Assembly (NCBI GenBank): GCA_007258455.2
Contig: VDFB02296747.1
Coordinates: 1 to 64,000 of the forward strand
Length of the DNA stretch: 64,000 nt
Source: Sequoia sempervirens
Lineage: Eukaryota > Streptophyta > Pinopsida > Cupressales > Cupressaceae
Direction of reading: 5' to 3'
Both the position numbers and the translations under genes were made by a program. The notes under the pieces were generated by a model, which did no database searches, was not told where the DNA came from, and saw only the letters and a list, made by a program, of their open reading frames with translations. Numbering within the stretch: the first letter of the stretch is position 1; each line of letters starts with the position of its first letter. Shown piece by piece: positions 47,101 through 57,663 of this stretch.

Positions 47101-48280
47101 AAGTTTACATGACGCAACCTCCTGGTTTCAAGGTTGCTGGTAAAGAACACTAGGTATGCAAACTAGTGAAAGCACTCTATGGCCTTAAGCAGGGACCACA
47201 GGCTTGGTACATGAAGATTGATCAGTACCTTATTGATCATGGTCTTCAGAGAAGTCCTTCTGACTCTAATTTGTATGTCAATCGGATCGGTAATGATTTC
47301 TTTTTCCTAATTGTCTATGTTGATGACTTAATCATTACTGGCAATTCAAATCATCTAATTGAGGAGATCAAACATAATCTCAGCCAATCATTTGACATGA
47401 GAGATTTGGGACTCCTCCATTATTGCCTTGGTATAGAGGTTTGGCAATCTATTGGCAGTACCTTCATTTCACAGTCGAAGTATGCCAAGAGCTTGTGGGA
47501 CAAGTTCCAGATGACAGATTGCAAACCAACATCTACACCTATGGAGAAAGGGTTGAAGTTATTAGCTCAATTGGATCCACCTATGGAGAATGAATCAAAA
47601 TTCAGGCAACTTGTGGGAAGCCTCATCTATCTCGCTACCACTCGACCTGACCTTAGCTTTGTAGTGAGCTACATTTCTCATTTCATGTCAACCCTTAAAG
47701 CTGAACATTGGGTTGCAACGAAGTGTGTGCTAAGATATGTGAAAGGCATTTCTGACCTTGGCATTTTATATGGGAGGTGCAAAGATCCAAAGCTGATTAG
47801 TTATACAAACTCAGGTTGGGCAGGTTCTGTTGATGACAAAAAGTCTACTTTAGGGTATGTATTCAGTTTGGATACAGGTGTAGTTACATGGACCAGCAAG
47901 AAGCAACAGGCAGTGGCTCTCTCAACCGAAGCAGAATATCGACGAGTTGTTAAAGCAACTTGTGAGGCAGCTTGGCTTCGAAGGATGCTCTTGGACATGC
48001 AAATGTCCCAAGCAAGACCTTCCCCCTTATATTGCGACAATCAAGGGGTGTTGAAACTCGCCAAGAATCCAGTCTTCCATGAATGGACAAAGCATGTTGA
48101 TCTTCATTGTCACTTCATCCGCCAGCTTGTTGAAGACAAATCCATAGCATTGCAGTATGTTCTGACAGAGGATCAAATTGCGGATATTCTCACCAAGTCT
48201 CTGAGCCCGGATAAGTTTGTTAGATTTAGGGGGCATCTTGGTGTAGTTAATAGATTGAGCATTAAGGGAGGTTATTAAAA
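44161..48280 (+). pseudogene. copia B Gag-Pol, broken mainly by TAG codons
   Basis: The domains are Gag (EFNGCNYNTWKQRMITIFEY near 44190-44250); a zinc knuckle CNYCHKFGHRKDC (44881-44919, one residue short after the His); and a protease motif YIESGASRHFTH, where the catalytic Asp is now Glu (45070-45072). Integrase has RFDNGGEFYSKDF and NGVVERRNHTITKMARSMLE (about 45868-46023). RT has [33 protein letters not shown] and YVDD at 47316-47327. RNase H has YTNSGWAG, with Asn for the first Asp (47808-47810), and the late motif YCDNQGVLKLAKNPVFHEWT. Frame breaks cluster in Gag and at 45270-45790. The traced stops are almost all TAG at positions where relatives have Gln. Confidence 0.9.
47166..48278 (+). 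CDS. copia B RT-RNase H, longest open piece (370 aa)
   Basis: This uninterrupted frame starts just after a TAG at 47152-47154. It begins MKALYGLKQGPQAWYMKIDQ and runs through YVDDLIITG, the RT thumb (LVGSLIYLATTRPDLSFVVS) and RNase H to SIKGGY at the 3' LTR. It is the C-terminal third of the polyprotein and not a separate gene. The RT active site is intact, but the RNase H first Asp is replaced by Asn. It is unlikely to be expressed as an enzyme. Confidence 0.85.
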   Translation: MKALYGLKQGPQAWYMKIDQYLIDHGLQRSPSDSNLYVNRIGNDFFFLIVYVDDLIITGNSNHLIEEIKHNLSQSFDMRDLGLLHYCLGIEVWQSIGSTFISQSKYAKSLWDKFQMTDCKPTSTPMEKGLKLLAQLDPPMENESKFRQLVGSLIYLATTRPDLSFVVSYISHFMSTLKAEHWVATKCVLRYVKGISDLGILYGRCKDPKLISYTNSGWAGSVDDKKSTLGYVFSLDTGVVTWTSKKQQAVALSTEAEYRRVVKATCEAAWLRRMLLDMQMSQARPSPLYCDNQGVLKLAKNPVFHEWTKHVDLHCHFIRQLVEDKSIALQYVLTEDQIADILTKSLSPDKFVRFRGHLGVVNRLSIKGGY

Positions 48281-48501
48281 TTATTTAGTTATTATTATTT
48301 AATGCTCAATCGTGTTTTTTGGCAATGCTCAGTTACAACTTGTAAATTAGCTCTTGATTGCTTTTTCCTATTTCCGTCATGTCTCTAATCACGTCCTGTG
48401 ATTACAGAAACATTCCTTTGTAAATCTATATATGTAATCTGCTGATGTAAATAATACTGATCCGATTATTTGATATCTAATTTGCTCCTGCATCGTAATA
48501 A
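48270..48501 (+). repeat. 3' LTR of copia B
   Basis: It follows the purine tract ATTAAGGGAGG and parallels the 5' LTR to GCTCCTGCATCGTAATA. The hAT2 sequence resumes after it. Confidence 0.82.
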
Positions 48502-48821
48502 ATTCTTGATGGCAACCTTGAATGGGGCATTATTTTGTTCAACTTTATGCATTCATAAGAAAGACTATGTAGCTAACTATTTTTTTTTGTTTAATTTTAG
48601 TTAACAATTTATTTGAACTTTTAAGTTTACTAATTTTTTTTAATTTCTTACAAAGTTGTAAACTTATAAATGTTGTCCTCATAGTTTTGTGGTGGTTTGA
48701 TTTTGGTGTGACAACACCTAATTTTCAATAGTTTGGCTCCACATTGTATCCTAGCCCTATAGCACTTTGTGAGTGCAATTGGAGTGATTTTGAGGCTATT
48801 CACACAAAAAATCCACAATAG
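48502..48821 (+). pseudogene. hAT2 transposase segment 3
   Basis: The first part is diverged. At about 48690-48816 the frame reads WWFDFGVTTPNF, then a decayed LAIxILSxPCS stretch, then CECNWSDFEAIHTK. These match the WWxxxG...PNLQ and CExNWSxFExIHTKKRN motifs of the hAT C-terminal dimerisation domain. Its end, AATAG (48817-48821), is repeated at 50061-50065. Confidence 0.75.
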
Positions 48822-50060
48822 TGAAGGAAACACAATCTACTGAAGGGGGGGGGGGGGGTGTTGAATTAGTAAATCAATTCTATTTAATTTTTTTTAACTC
48901 AACATGTATATCCAAACATGAAATATAAATCAAAACAACTAATACCAATCAAGCAACCACAGAGGCACACATTCACACAATGAACACCAGCTATATGTGG
49001 AAACCAGAATGGGGAAAACCATGGTGAGAAAAGCTGGTTGGAGCTACTATCCAAATCTAGCCTCACAAAAATATTGAATAAATTACAATCATGAAGTAGG
49101 CATCAACCTACCGGAGACACCAATCCCCTGAAGTATATGTAGGCACCAACCTATTGGAAACACTAATGATTACATAGTTTGCACAAAATTTGATCTTGCT
49201 TCAGGCACTCTCCTACACTCCTTATGATCTTCTGATTATAGTGCACAATGATTGAGAGATGGAACTCCCATTACAAAATCCGAATTACACTTGCTCGAAC
49301 AATTTCGCCCCCATATACTCATACTCACACTTATCATGCAAAGTGAGATGATGATTATATACAACACACTACATTAACAACACTTCATGTCAGCTAGGGA
49401 TTTGTAGTTAACCAGGACCATAAGGTGGACCTATATTCAAATTACATGAAATGTGTAGTGAGTAGGTCCTAAATCAAATTTGTTGCCACCAAATCAACAT
49501 GATGCTGTGCTCTTTCATAGGAACCTTAACTTGGACCTTTTTTAGCATGCCACACTATCTTTGGATACCACACGCTACTAGCCGTTGTCTTATAGTTTCA
49601 AAACACCAACTAGTTAACTGATAAGCACAGTGGCCCTTTTGTTACTTCAATCTTTTTGCATGTTGAACATAACTTCTGGAAACTCTAGAATATGATAGAA
49701 CAAGTGTAGGCATACTCTCCTTTCAAACTACAGAGAAAAAATCACATCTAGAGGAGAATATAAAACATAACTGTATTGCCGGAAAAATCTCTCCACCCTA
49801 AGTAACTATCCTCCAACATTTCGGATCAGACTTCCGGATTACCTCTATCAACATGAATAGATGCAGGCATGATATTGCAAGCATACTGTAAGCATTAGGA
49901 TTCATTGTTCTCAAAATGTATTGATAGTGATAATTCAAGTACGATTACATTCGTTGTTCAACTAGCATTACACCTTAGAAATCAGTGAGCACTACCTATC
50001 ATCAAGGTCACTACTGCTTAACATTACACCTTTGACATCAATGACAACTTATGTTCAACA
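48822..50060 (-). repeat. solo LTR of the copia A family in hAT2
   Basis: It is 1239 bp with exact 5-bp target duplications AATAG (48817-48821 and 50061-50065). On the minus strand it begins TGTTGAACATAAGTTGTCATTGATGTCAAAGG, like the copia A LTR, and ends GTGTTTCCTTCA. It contains a run of about 15 G (48845-48859) and the CCATGGTTTTCCCCATT block shared by this LTR family. No internal region is present, so it is a recombined remnant. Confidence 0.88.
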
Positions 50061-50213
50061 AATAGATTGACTCAAAAGTGCTTGAATGACTTGTGTTGTT
50101 TTGTACAACCTTCAATTGCATGAAAATAAGGTACATGGCAAATTCATATCATGCACTTGATCTTGTTGATATTGATCCATATATTATTTGGGTTGTTGAG
50201 GACGCAAATTCAT
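50061..50213 (+). pseudogene. hAT2 transposase segment 4
   Basis: The reading NRLTQKCLNDLC then (after frame slips) a VQ.NLQLHENKV segment and DLVDIDPYIIWVVEDANS parallels hAT3 NKLTQKRLSDLVFVQYNLWL and its DLDEIDPYSDWIVQDDEG segment. It ends at TTCAT (50209-50213), duplicated after the next insertion. Confidence 0.78.
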
Positions 50214-52384
50214 TGTAATGTCCCCTTTTTGGGATAACCCTAAATCTGCCCTAATTTATCAATTCCAAGTGATTACCTTGGTTTTGGGGATGTCTATAGA
50301 ATGGGTAGGTTCCTGCAAAACAGAGTTAGAGAATATTTACAAGACAATATTAATTAGCATGCATGTAAGGAAATCAAAGAGAACGTGGTTAGGGATATAG
50401 CTACCTGTTGACCTGCAAAGTGTTAGTAGGAATAAGACATCATTTCATAAGCATATTGAATCTCCTAATTCATTCTTCCTTGAGTATGAGGGTCTGATAG
50501 GGTGCCCAAGAATCCCTAGGCCCAAGGGCAGTTTACCCCTCTTGGCCCCATGTGGCCCTTGCCATCCATATGGGGTGGTGTACCTAGTATTCTACCTCCG
50601 TTCCCCTGTACCAGAACCATCATTGCTCAATCATATTGAGGGGTTGAGGGTGAGGGTGCAGCTACAGCAGGGTGTTCTGGATAGTCCTTTCCTCTAAGCC
50701 CAAGAGCATTTTGCCCCTCTTGGCCCATGTGGCCCTTGCCATCCAGATGGGTGGTGTACTTAGGGGGTGACCTCACATGCTGTTTCCCCTTCAGTAGGCC
50801 CTCAATCTCCCCTGTCATGGCTAATTGTTTACAGTCAGACCGTATGAATATTATCCATAGTGCAGACACACAGATTTACATATTAAATCAATGAACAGAT
50901 CCATCACATATATTGAACAAGATTGACAACTCAGATTTATAAAAATGCACATGTTATCATGATCAATAAGTATTGAATTTTCTGCAGACTTATGATGCAT
51001 ACCATGTTTAAATACAGAACTTGCTCATCTTTCAGTTTTATATTGTATTCACAAAATAACACACAAGCATACCTCTGTTTGGTTGATGCTGGAGTCTATT
51101 CTTCTTCTTTCTCCCCCCCTGCGCCCCACAAATACTTATAAGATTCAATGATTATTGCAAGCACTATTATTGCACAATCGTAAATAATATATATAAATGT
51201 ATTCCATATAAATACATACATATCATCATTTTTAATTGACTTCAATTTATATATATGTATATATCATTATTTTTATACAAATATGTATATATATTCTATT
51301 TAAATATGTATACATCATTATTTCTAATTGTCTTCAATTTATATCATTATTTCTAATAAATATTTATATATCATTATGTAAATAATATGTATTCCATATA
51401 TATATATATATATATATATATTCCACATTATCTGTATCTATATTTATAATATTAAACTTACCTTGACAATATATTTTATGATGCCTTACCAGATTTCTGA
51501 TTCCTTTCTTCCTTATTTACCTTCCTTTCATTCCTTGCTGTTTGTACTCAGATTTCTAATTCCTTTTAATATTTTCTGTTCCTTCCATTACCTCTGCCAT
51601 TCCCTCCTTTGTAGGAATCGCTGCATTTACGCATAAGACAAAGTATCCTTGAATTTGTCTTATTTGACTTCACTGTTGTCTTTCTTTCTATTCCCCATCC
51701 GATCAGAATCTGTTTGTATATTCTTTTATTTCTCCTACCATGATCTCCCTTTGCTTGATCATTGCCTTTTTGTATGGTCTTCTTTAGAGGTGACTCCTTA
51801 TTTTGTCCTTTCTAGATGGGTGTGTCTCTTGCTTTTGATCAGTCACAGCCACATCATTTAATCTGTTCATTGGCTGTTTGTTTGTTAAGGTTTAGTTAAT
51901 GCTGGGAGTCATTCCATGAGTCCCACGATTATTATTATGATAAATAGCATTGTTAGTTTATATGATAATAATGCCATTAAGATAATTATTATTTCTGTAA
52001 ATAATCTGTGTGATAATTATAATGTTTATCAAGATAATAATGATAAGAATGCTTGAATAGATATATATCTATATTTTAATATAATAATATTGGTTATTAT
52101 AATACTTATCTATGATAATAGTGATTAAAATAATAATGGTTAAATTATAATAATATATATTTAATTGTAATATGTTTATATATTACATTATTTAATGATG
52201 TTTAGGTTTCGGTATTTACAAATAATATTTAAGATGGTAATTTTTGTATTTATAATAATATTATCTCGGTAATTATAATGATGTTTAGATGACAATTACT
52301 TATTTTGTATTTTGATATTGATTCGGTTTGGTTCTTTGTATTACAATACCTTAGATTTAGCACTACAATCTCGGGGACATGACA
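50214..52384 (+). repeat. solo LTR, TGTAATGTCCCC family, copy 3, in hAT2
   Basis: It is 2171 bp, TGTAATGTCCCCTTTTTGGG to CGGGGACATGACA, with exact 5-bp target duplications TTCAT (50209-50213, 52385-52389). It has an internal tandem duplication (TGGCCC..TGTGGCCCTTGCCATCCA at about 50543 and 50723) and TA-rich stretches (51180-51480). This copy best defines the family's borders. Confidence 0.9.
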
Positions 52385-52640
52385 TTCATTGTTTATTACT
52401 GACGAGATTGCTAATTTGGAGAGAGATGAAACTGAATGGTAAACAAATGTTGTAGCATATGGGCTTCAAAAGGTGAGTTTGGTGAGTCATGAAGGGGGGT
52501 AGTTCACCACATATACAATTTGGTCCTACGCCCGAGGCTCTTGTTGCAGCTCCTATTGAGGATACTACAACTATACCATCTACTTCCGCAAAATCTGGAT
52601 AAGAATAGTAGACGTTGGTGAACTTTAGTCGTGGAAGAAA
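52385..52640 (+). pseudogene. hAT2 transposase segment 5, C-terminal tail
   Basis: The frame reads SLFITDEIANLERDETEW, like the hAT3 segment MFTKDEVADFERQAME. Stops and a low-complexity tail follow, then apparent 3' non-coding sequence to about 52740. Confidence 0.65.
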
Positions 52641-52949
52641 TTTATGATTTTGTTGATATTGAAAGTGGAAGTTTATATGTATGAAAACTTTGAACATGTA
52701 TTATGGTCTATGAAGTGTATTGAACTTTAAATTTGATATATATATGAAGGAAATCAATAATATGCTTAATAATGTTTGTTAGATGCATGCTTTTAAAGCA
52801 AATTTTAAAAAGATATATATTTTTTAATGTTCGATAACTTCCTGAGAAATTGCCAAGTTTTCTCCCCAAGGTGTTGTTGAGTTCAAGAGTTTTTAAAGTT
52901 TGGGTTCAACCATATAATTGTGAATCAAAGTTTTTAAAATATGATTGGT

Positions 52950-53210
52950 AGCAACAAAGATGGTTCTTTGATATTTGAGTTGGGGTCAAACATCTCAAGG
53001 CAATGGATTTCAAGTTAGTTGGATATTTAGATTCAAACTCTATTGGTGATTTTGAAGATGGAAAATCTACTTCAGGCTTCTTAATGAATATAAGATCATC
53101 AGTCATCACTTGGAATTCAAACAAGCAATTAGTGCTAGCTATTTCTTCATCACTTGGATTCCAATTTTTGGTTCTTGCAATAACATTCACATGGGTTTGT
53201 CACTAAGCCT
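52950..53210 (+). pseudogene. copia RNase H relic
   Basis: The frame LVGYLDSNSIGDFEDGKSTS then GFLMNIRSSVITWNSNKQ matches copia RNase H (LVGYxDSDWAGDxDDRKSTSGYVFxLGSGxVSWxSKKQ). The reading is lost soon after AISSS. No LTR was found beside it, so it is a fragment. Confidence 0.75.
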
Positions 53211-54165
53211 AATTTCCTTATTTGAATGGTTGTGTGTGGCATCTGAAAGTGGAGACACTTGCTAAGATACACTTTCAACTGGAAGTAATACATGGCCTAT
53301 AGTAGTCTAACGGAGAAAACACTCATTTGCAGATTTTAGGGGTATACCCATTGTCTAAAGATTAATAAGACACTTATGCTAGGATATATGACAATTGGGA
53401 TCCTCCAAGCTCCATAGACATATCGATGATGTCTAAAGTTGTTTTATGGTTGATGCTTCTTGGAAAGAACCCCAAAGGATGCATACTCCAAGGGAACCTT
53501 GGTTTCCTAAGAAATAGAGGCTATTCATGACGATTCTTGACTTTAAGTACAACCCTTTTATGGATTAGATTCCCACTACTAGTGCATTTTGGAAATTAAA
53601 ATATATAACAACTTCATAACTTATATTGCAGGTAGGGTTTTTAGGGTCTCAGGCATTGATAGAAATTTAAGCTAGGATGGAAATGATAAAGCAATTAGAG
53701 TGTCCAAAGAGACTTGCATTTGAGTAGCTAAAGAAGAACAAGCTAATCTTAGCTGAAGAATTAGAAAAGATAGTATGGCCTTCACAAGTAAACGAGAATC
53801 CTAAGAGCCAAAGTCAGATTAAGTTTTAGTTCTCTAATTTTTTTAGTGCCTTAGATTTTGAAACTAGTCGACCAAATAAAGAAAGGGACTAGTTATAGAT
53901 GTCCCGTGCTGAAAATTTGATATGTAGATGAAACTTGTTCAAAATGATTTCTTGGTAGTAACCTAGAGTTTGCAAGAGTGGCATATTATAGTGTGGGAGA
54001 GGTGCATAAGGTGAATGTACATTTATGGTAGCACATAAGAGCCTTATTAGGGACGATGTAGTACATCTTGGAAATGTTAATAGATTAGGAATTAGACTCC
54101 TAGTCTAAAATTGAAGCAATTCTTTAATTTATGCATAAAAAATTGTTAACTATAGAAAATATGCA
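53211..54165. other. stretch without a recognised gene
   Basis: This is AT-rich sequence with short coding-like scraps (for example QLECPKRLAFE and KKNKLILAEELEKIVWPSQV near 53690-53810) that I cannot place. It may hold further relics of the copia fragment or the 5' part of hAT3. Confidence 0.4.
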
Positions 54166-54255
54166 TTAAAATAAATTTGTGGGTCTAGCCAATTGTACGA
54201 CATACTTATACCATCTTGCTAGTATTCCTTTTCGTGATGCCAAGGAATTTCCATC
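54166..54255 (+). pseudogene. hAT3 BED-finger end
   Basis: The frame reads KFVGLANCTTYLYHLASIPF then RDAKEFPS. It matches the second half of plant hAT BED fingers (...RxKxHLAxIPGRDVxPCPSAPEEVK), with the first Cys pair and the last Cys lost. Confidence 0.65.
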
Positions 54256-54768
54256 TATTAGTTTTAGGATCAGATTTAACATAAAGTAGAAAATGCAACA
54301 TATAAATAATAAACGCAGCACTTTTACCTGGGAAAACCCTCCTACTCGAGGGAGAAAAACCCAGCAAAATATATCTCCAATATATTGAATGAATAAGAGC
54401 AGAAATCTGCTTACAAGTCTGGCCTTACTCAAGGCTGAATTATTGCAATGAATAATAGCATCACTCCCTGATGCAAAGTACAAATAAATATGCTAAATAT
54501 GCTTCCCCTTGAAGTCTGATCTGTTGCAAATGGAATGGCGAACTTCTGTTGGAGGAGAGAATGAAGTGAATTGAATTGATGATTGAATGAATGAACACCA
54601 CCTTGTATATATACCAAACTAGGCAACCTTTCATCTTGGTTGGCTTCTTTGATTTAAATATCAAATATAAAATATCATTTCTTAACAAGGCCGACTTGCC
54701 TTGATAATTATTTATTATCTTAATTTTTACTTAGGAGAAAAATATCTCCCTAAGCTACAACACTAACA
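54256..54768 (-). repeat. 3' LTR of element F
   Basis: On the + strand it runs TATTAGTTTTAGGATCAG to CTACAACACTAACA. It shares the CCCTCCTACTCGAGG and CTTGTATATATACCAA blocks with the other copy. Its outer end is CTAATA on the minus strand, where CTAACA would mirror the TGTTAG start. Confidence 0.88.
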
Positions 54769-54892
54769 CTCCCTCTTAGCTAGGGAGGTATTTTTCCCGA
54801 AATCCTCGTCATGGAGCCTCTCGACATGACATCCACAATAGCTACACCCAACTGTGGAAAATCACATCTCACTATGAGAGATGTACAAGAAT

Positions 54893-55160
54893 CCATCACA
54901 GAGTCTCTCAACATGATGTCGTCATAGAGTCTCTCAACAAGACGTCCACCATGGCTACTCTCATGTGTGGAAAGAAACACATGTACAAATGTCCATCACG
55001 GAGTCTCTCAATGTGATGTCATCATGGAGTCTCTCAACATGATGTCCACCATGGCTACTCCCATGTGTGGAAAAACACAAGTACAAAGGGTTCATCACGG
55101 AGTCTCTCAACATGATGTTGTCATGGAGTCTCTCAACATGACGTCTCATCTCAATCTCAA
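54893..55160. repeat. tandem repeat of about 100 bp in element F
   Basis: There are nearly three copies of a unit starting CATCACGGAGTCTCTCAACATGATGT and ending near GTGTGGAAA..ACACA.GTACAAA. Within each unit the phrase TGGAGTCTCTCAACATGA occurs twice, so there is a shorter inner period. Confidence 0.8.
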
Positions 55161-55184
55161 AGATGTACAAGGGCTCGCACCTCA

Positions 55185-55525
55185 TACATCTCCATCTTAG
55201 AGAAATATACACTACAAGGGCTTTCACCTCATATTTCTCCATCTCAGAGAAATATACACTACAAGGGCTTTCACCTCATATTTCTCTGTCTCTTAGAAAT
55301 ATACACTACAAGGGCTTTCACCTCATATTTCTTAGTCTTAGAGAAATATACACTACAAGGGCTTTCACCTCATATTTCTTCATCTTAGAGAAATATACAC
55401 TACAAAGGCTTTCACCTCATACTTTTCCGTCACAGAGAAATATACACTACAAGGGCTTTCACCTCGTACTTCTCCGCCACAAAGAAATATGCATACTTCT
55501 CCGCCACAGAGAAATATGCATTACA
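55185..55525. repeat. tandem repeat of 47 bp in element F
   Basis: There are about seven copies of a unit made of GAGAAATATACACTACAAGG, GCTTTCACCTCATATTTCTC and CATCTTA. The last copies are shortened. As 47 is not a multiple of three, the unit is read in all three frames in turn, which creates an artificial open frame on the + strand. Confidence 0.9.
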
Positions 55526-55615
55526 ACAGATCTTCATGATGATGTGACTCCCTCTAAAGCTCCAAGTACTTGCATCAACCTCCTGACCTCCTCGCCAAAG
55601 TTCCCTCTGTTGGTT

Positions 55616-57663
55616 TGTAATGTCCCCATTTTGGCCCTACACTCTTCAATAGGATTTAACCTATTTCCGGAAATCCGTAGGCTAAGCTGAGGTGGAAAAT
55701 TAGGGTTTCCTCTTTCAGATATTGCTCAGTTGGCGTTCAGAGGATGTTGTACAGACTTACTATTTATAGCAGTTGCTATTTTTAGCAAGTCTATCTTTTG
55801 GCAGTATCTGTCTAGCAGCAGTTCAATCCTTTGCAGGTTAGTGTTTAGTTTGGCTATCTATTGTTTTGATGTGAACTTACTATTTATAGCAGTTGGCTAT
55901 TTTTAGTAAGTCTAAATTTGGCAGTAGCATCATCAGCAGCTCAACTCAAGTCATCTTGCTATCCATCAGTTTCAGTATTGGCATTGGTTTTGGTTATCTC
56001 CATGGACTGAGTTTTTATACTTAGTCAAATTTCATGTTTCTCAGTTGTACCCCACGCCTAGGAGTAATAACTTCATGTTGTTTTAAAAGAGGGGCCATTA
56101 AGGGGGTCAATTGTGCATTTAATAATTTATTAAATGCTTTATTGTTGCAAAGTGAAAAAGAGGTTGAGTAATATTATATTATTTCAAAAAGTAAAATGCA
56201 AAAAGGTGGCATCCCTTTTGGAAGTTGAAGTGATTCAACTTCTTGGAATTTGAAGAGTTCTTGTTGCTTCATTTGCCAATTGAAGTTTATATATTGCTGC
56301 TGTTTGAAGAGCTGATTATGCATATTTTTGAAGAGCAAAGTTACATTGCTGGAATGAATCCAAATCCGGCTAAGGTAAAGCTTAGCAAATTTACTCCATT
56401 CTTCGGGCCTGCAACTATGGTTCCCTAGGTGGTGGATTGAGAGTGTGCTTCATCCAGAAGTACATACTGAGCATTATTGTGGAGTTTTGGTGAGATATTT
56501 CCAGTTTTTATGTTGCTGGTTTATCATGGCTGAAAGTGATTTTTGTATACAGCTTTTAGTATGAATTTTATTTGGTTCTGGGTATTTGATCATTGCATTT
56601 CTATAATAGAGGCGACCATATTTGGAGGTTATCAAAATTTAATTCCAAGTTTCATATTTTATTAAGCAAAATCGCCCTTGCAAGGAGGCCGTACCTTTTT
56701 GGAGAGCATTGGGATTCGTGCATAAATTAATGGTTGAGTTTAGATGCTATTTTATCATTGTGAATTGGGCGCCAACCTTCTCAAGAGCTTTTGCAAGCTA
56801 TATTTCATCTTCTGGAGGTATTGTGAAGGAGTTGTGATTATTTTTATGTGTTTTCAGTTTGCTGATAATCATTTCCAGATTGCTGATTTTTATATCAGTT
56901 TGCTTCAGTATTCTGATTTTGGTTTTAAGCTTCATTAATTGAGAGGATATCAAGTGGAAAAATCTTCTATTTCATTGTGCTTTGTAAAGATTGTAATAAC
57001 ACTTGAAAATTGCAGTTGTTTATCATTGTAAGACTGTAAACAGTAGTACTGTTCCAGTCATTTAATTAGCTGCAAAATCTTATGATTAATCTCTCATATA
57101 TGTAACCCCTGGATGGTTTACCGCCAGTGTGGATAAAGAACATTCTAGAAGTTTATCTCTCTTATTTGCAGCTATTTCTATTCATTGTAAAGCTAGTTAG
57201 TAGTACTAACAGCTATTTCATTTTATTGCTGCAATTTATACTTGATTACACTCCCACAATTGAGTGGTTGAGTTTTAGAATAAACATCTTTCTTGATTGT
57301 AAATTCCCCCCACAAAATAAGTGGTTGTGTGGACAGTATTCCCCCCACGTTAATAAGTGGAAGAGTGGATTTAAAGGCTGGCTTGCCGCCTAATAATTGT
57401 TGTAAACTCACCCATTGAATAAGTGGAGTATTCCCACTACTTGTGGATGCCTGCATCAATAGATGAATTGTACTTTCAGCTTTGTTTATGCCTAATGATC
57501 TTTTGACCATATGCTATCACCTTGCCCACATTGGGATCTTCGTGAACATTCTTGGTTAGAGTTACTTCCATGCTGATTTTCTTTTGGAGCTAACGCTAAT
57601 CAGTGACTTGTTGCTGATTTGTGTATTGAATTTTGGAAAAAAAAAGTTAAGGGGAATATTTCA
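55616..57663 (+). repeat. solo LTR, TGTAATGTCCCC family, copy 4, nested in element F
   Basis: It is 2048 bp, TGTAATGTCCCCATTTTGGC to AAGGGGAATATTTCA. The flanks TGGTT (55611-55615) and CGGTT (57664-57668) differ by one C/T change. An internal duplication of ACTTACTATTTATAGCAGTTGGCTATTTTTAG lies at about 55759 and 55875. The right border is less certain than the left. Confidence 0.68.

Larger units (their letters stand above)
42972..48501 (+). mobile_element. copia B: full-length Ty1/copia element
   Basis: Short LTRs (42972 to about 43197 and about 48270-48501) flank a primer site, Gag, protease, integrase, RT and RNase H in copia order. Both LTRs share TTATTTAGTTATTATT, the CACGTCCTGTGATTA block and the GCTCCTGCATC end. 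Numerous differences between them show age. The purine tract ATTAAGGGAGG precedes the 3' LTR. No clean target duplication is visible. It lies inside hAT2. Confidence 0.9.
36889..52640 (+). mobile_element. hAT2: hAT transposon dissected by four LTR insertions
   Basis: Five coding pieces of one hAT transposase lie in order on the + strand: 36889-37025, 42837-42971, 48502-48821, 50061-50213 and 52385-52640. Insertions of 5.8, 5.5, 1.2 and 2.2 kb separate them. Two insertions have exact 5-bp target duplications (AATAG; TTCAT). Removing them makes the pieces adjacent in the order seen in other plant hAT proteins, and hAT3 at 59731-61217 is a usable local reference for the last three. The upstream half (BED finger, DUF659) was not found. 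Terminal inverted repeats were not found either. Confidence 0.8.

Noticed and set aside
42967..48506. Exact target duplication for copia B
   Set aside because: Left flank GTTAA and right flank (around GTAATAAATT) do not match cleanly, and the LTR ends are mutated, so I do not claim one.
48845..48859. G-run as a quadruplex or regulatory site
   Set aside because: It is a homopolymer inside a solo LTR, and this LTR family ends in a C/G-run of variable length. No further evidence.
54893..55525. Regular repeats as a CRISPR array
   Set aside because: The units are contiguous without unique spacers, and this is a eukaryotic retroelement.
55163..55690. 175-aa open frame as a protein-coding gene
   Set aside because: It is built from 47-bp tandem repeats read in shifting frames and runs into a solo LTR at 55616. 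No protein features.
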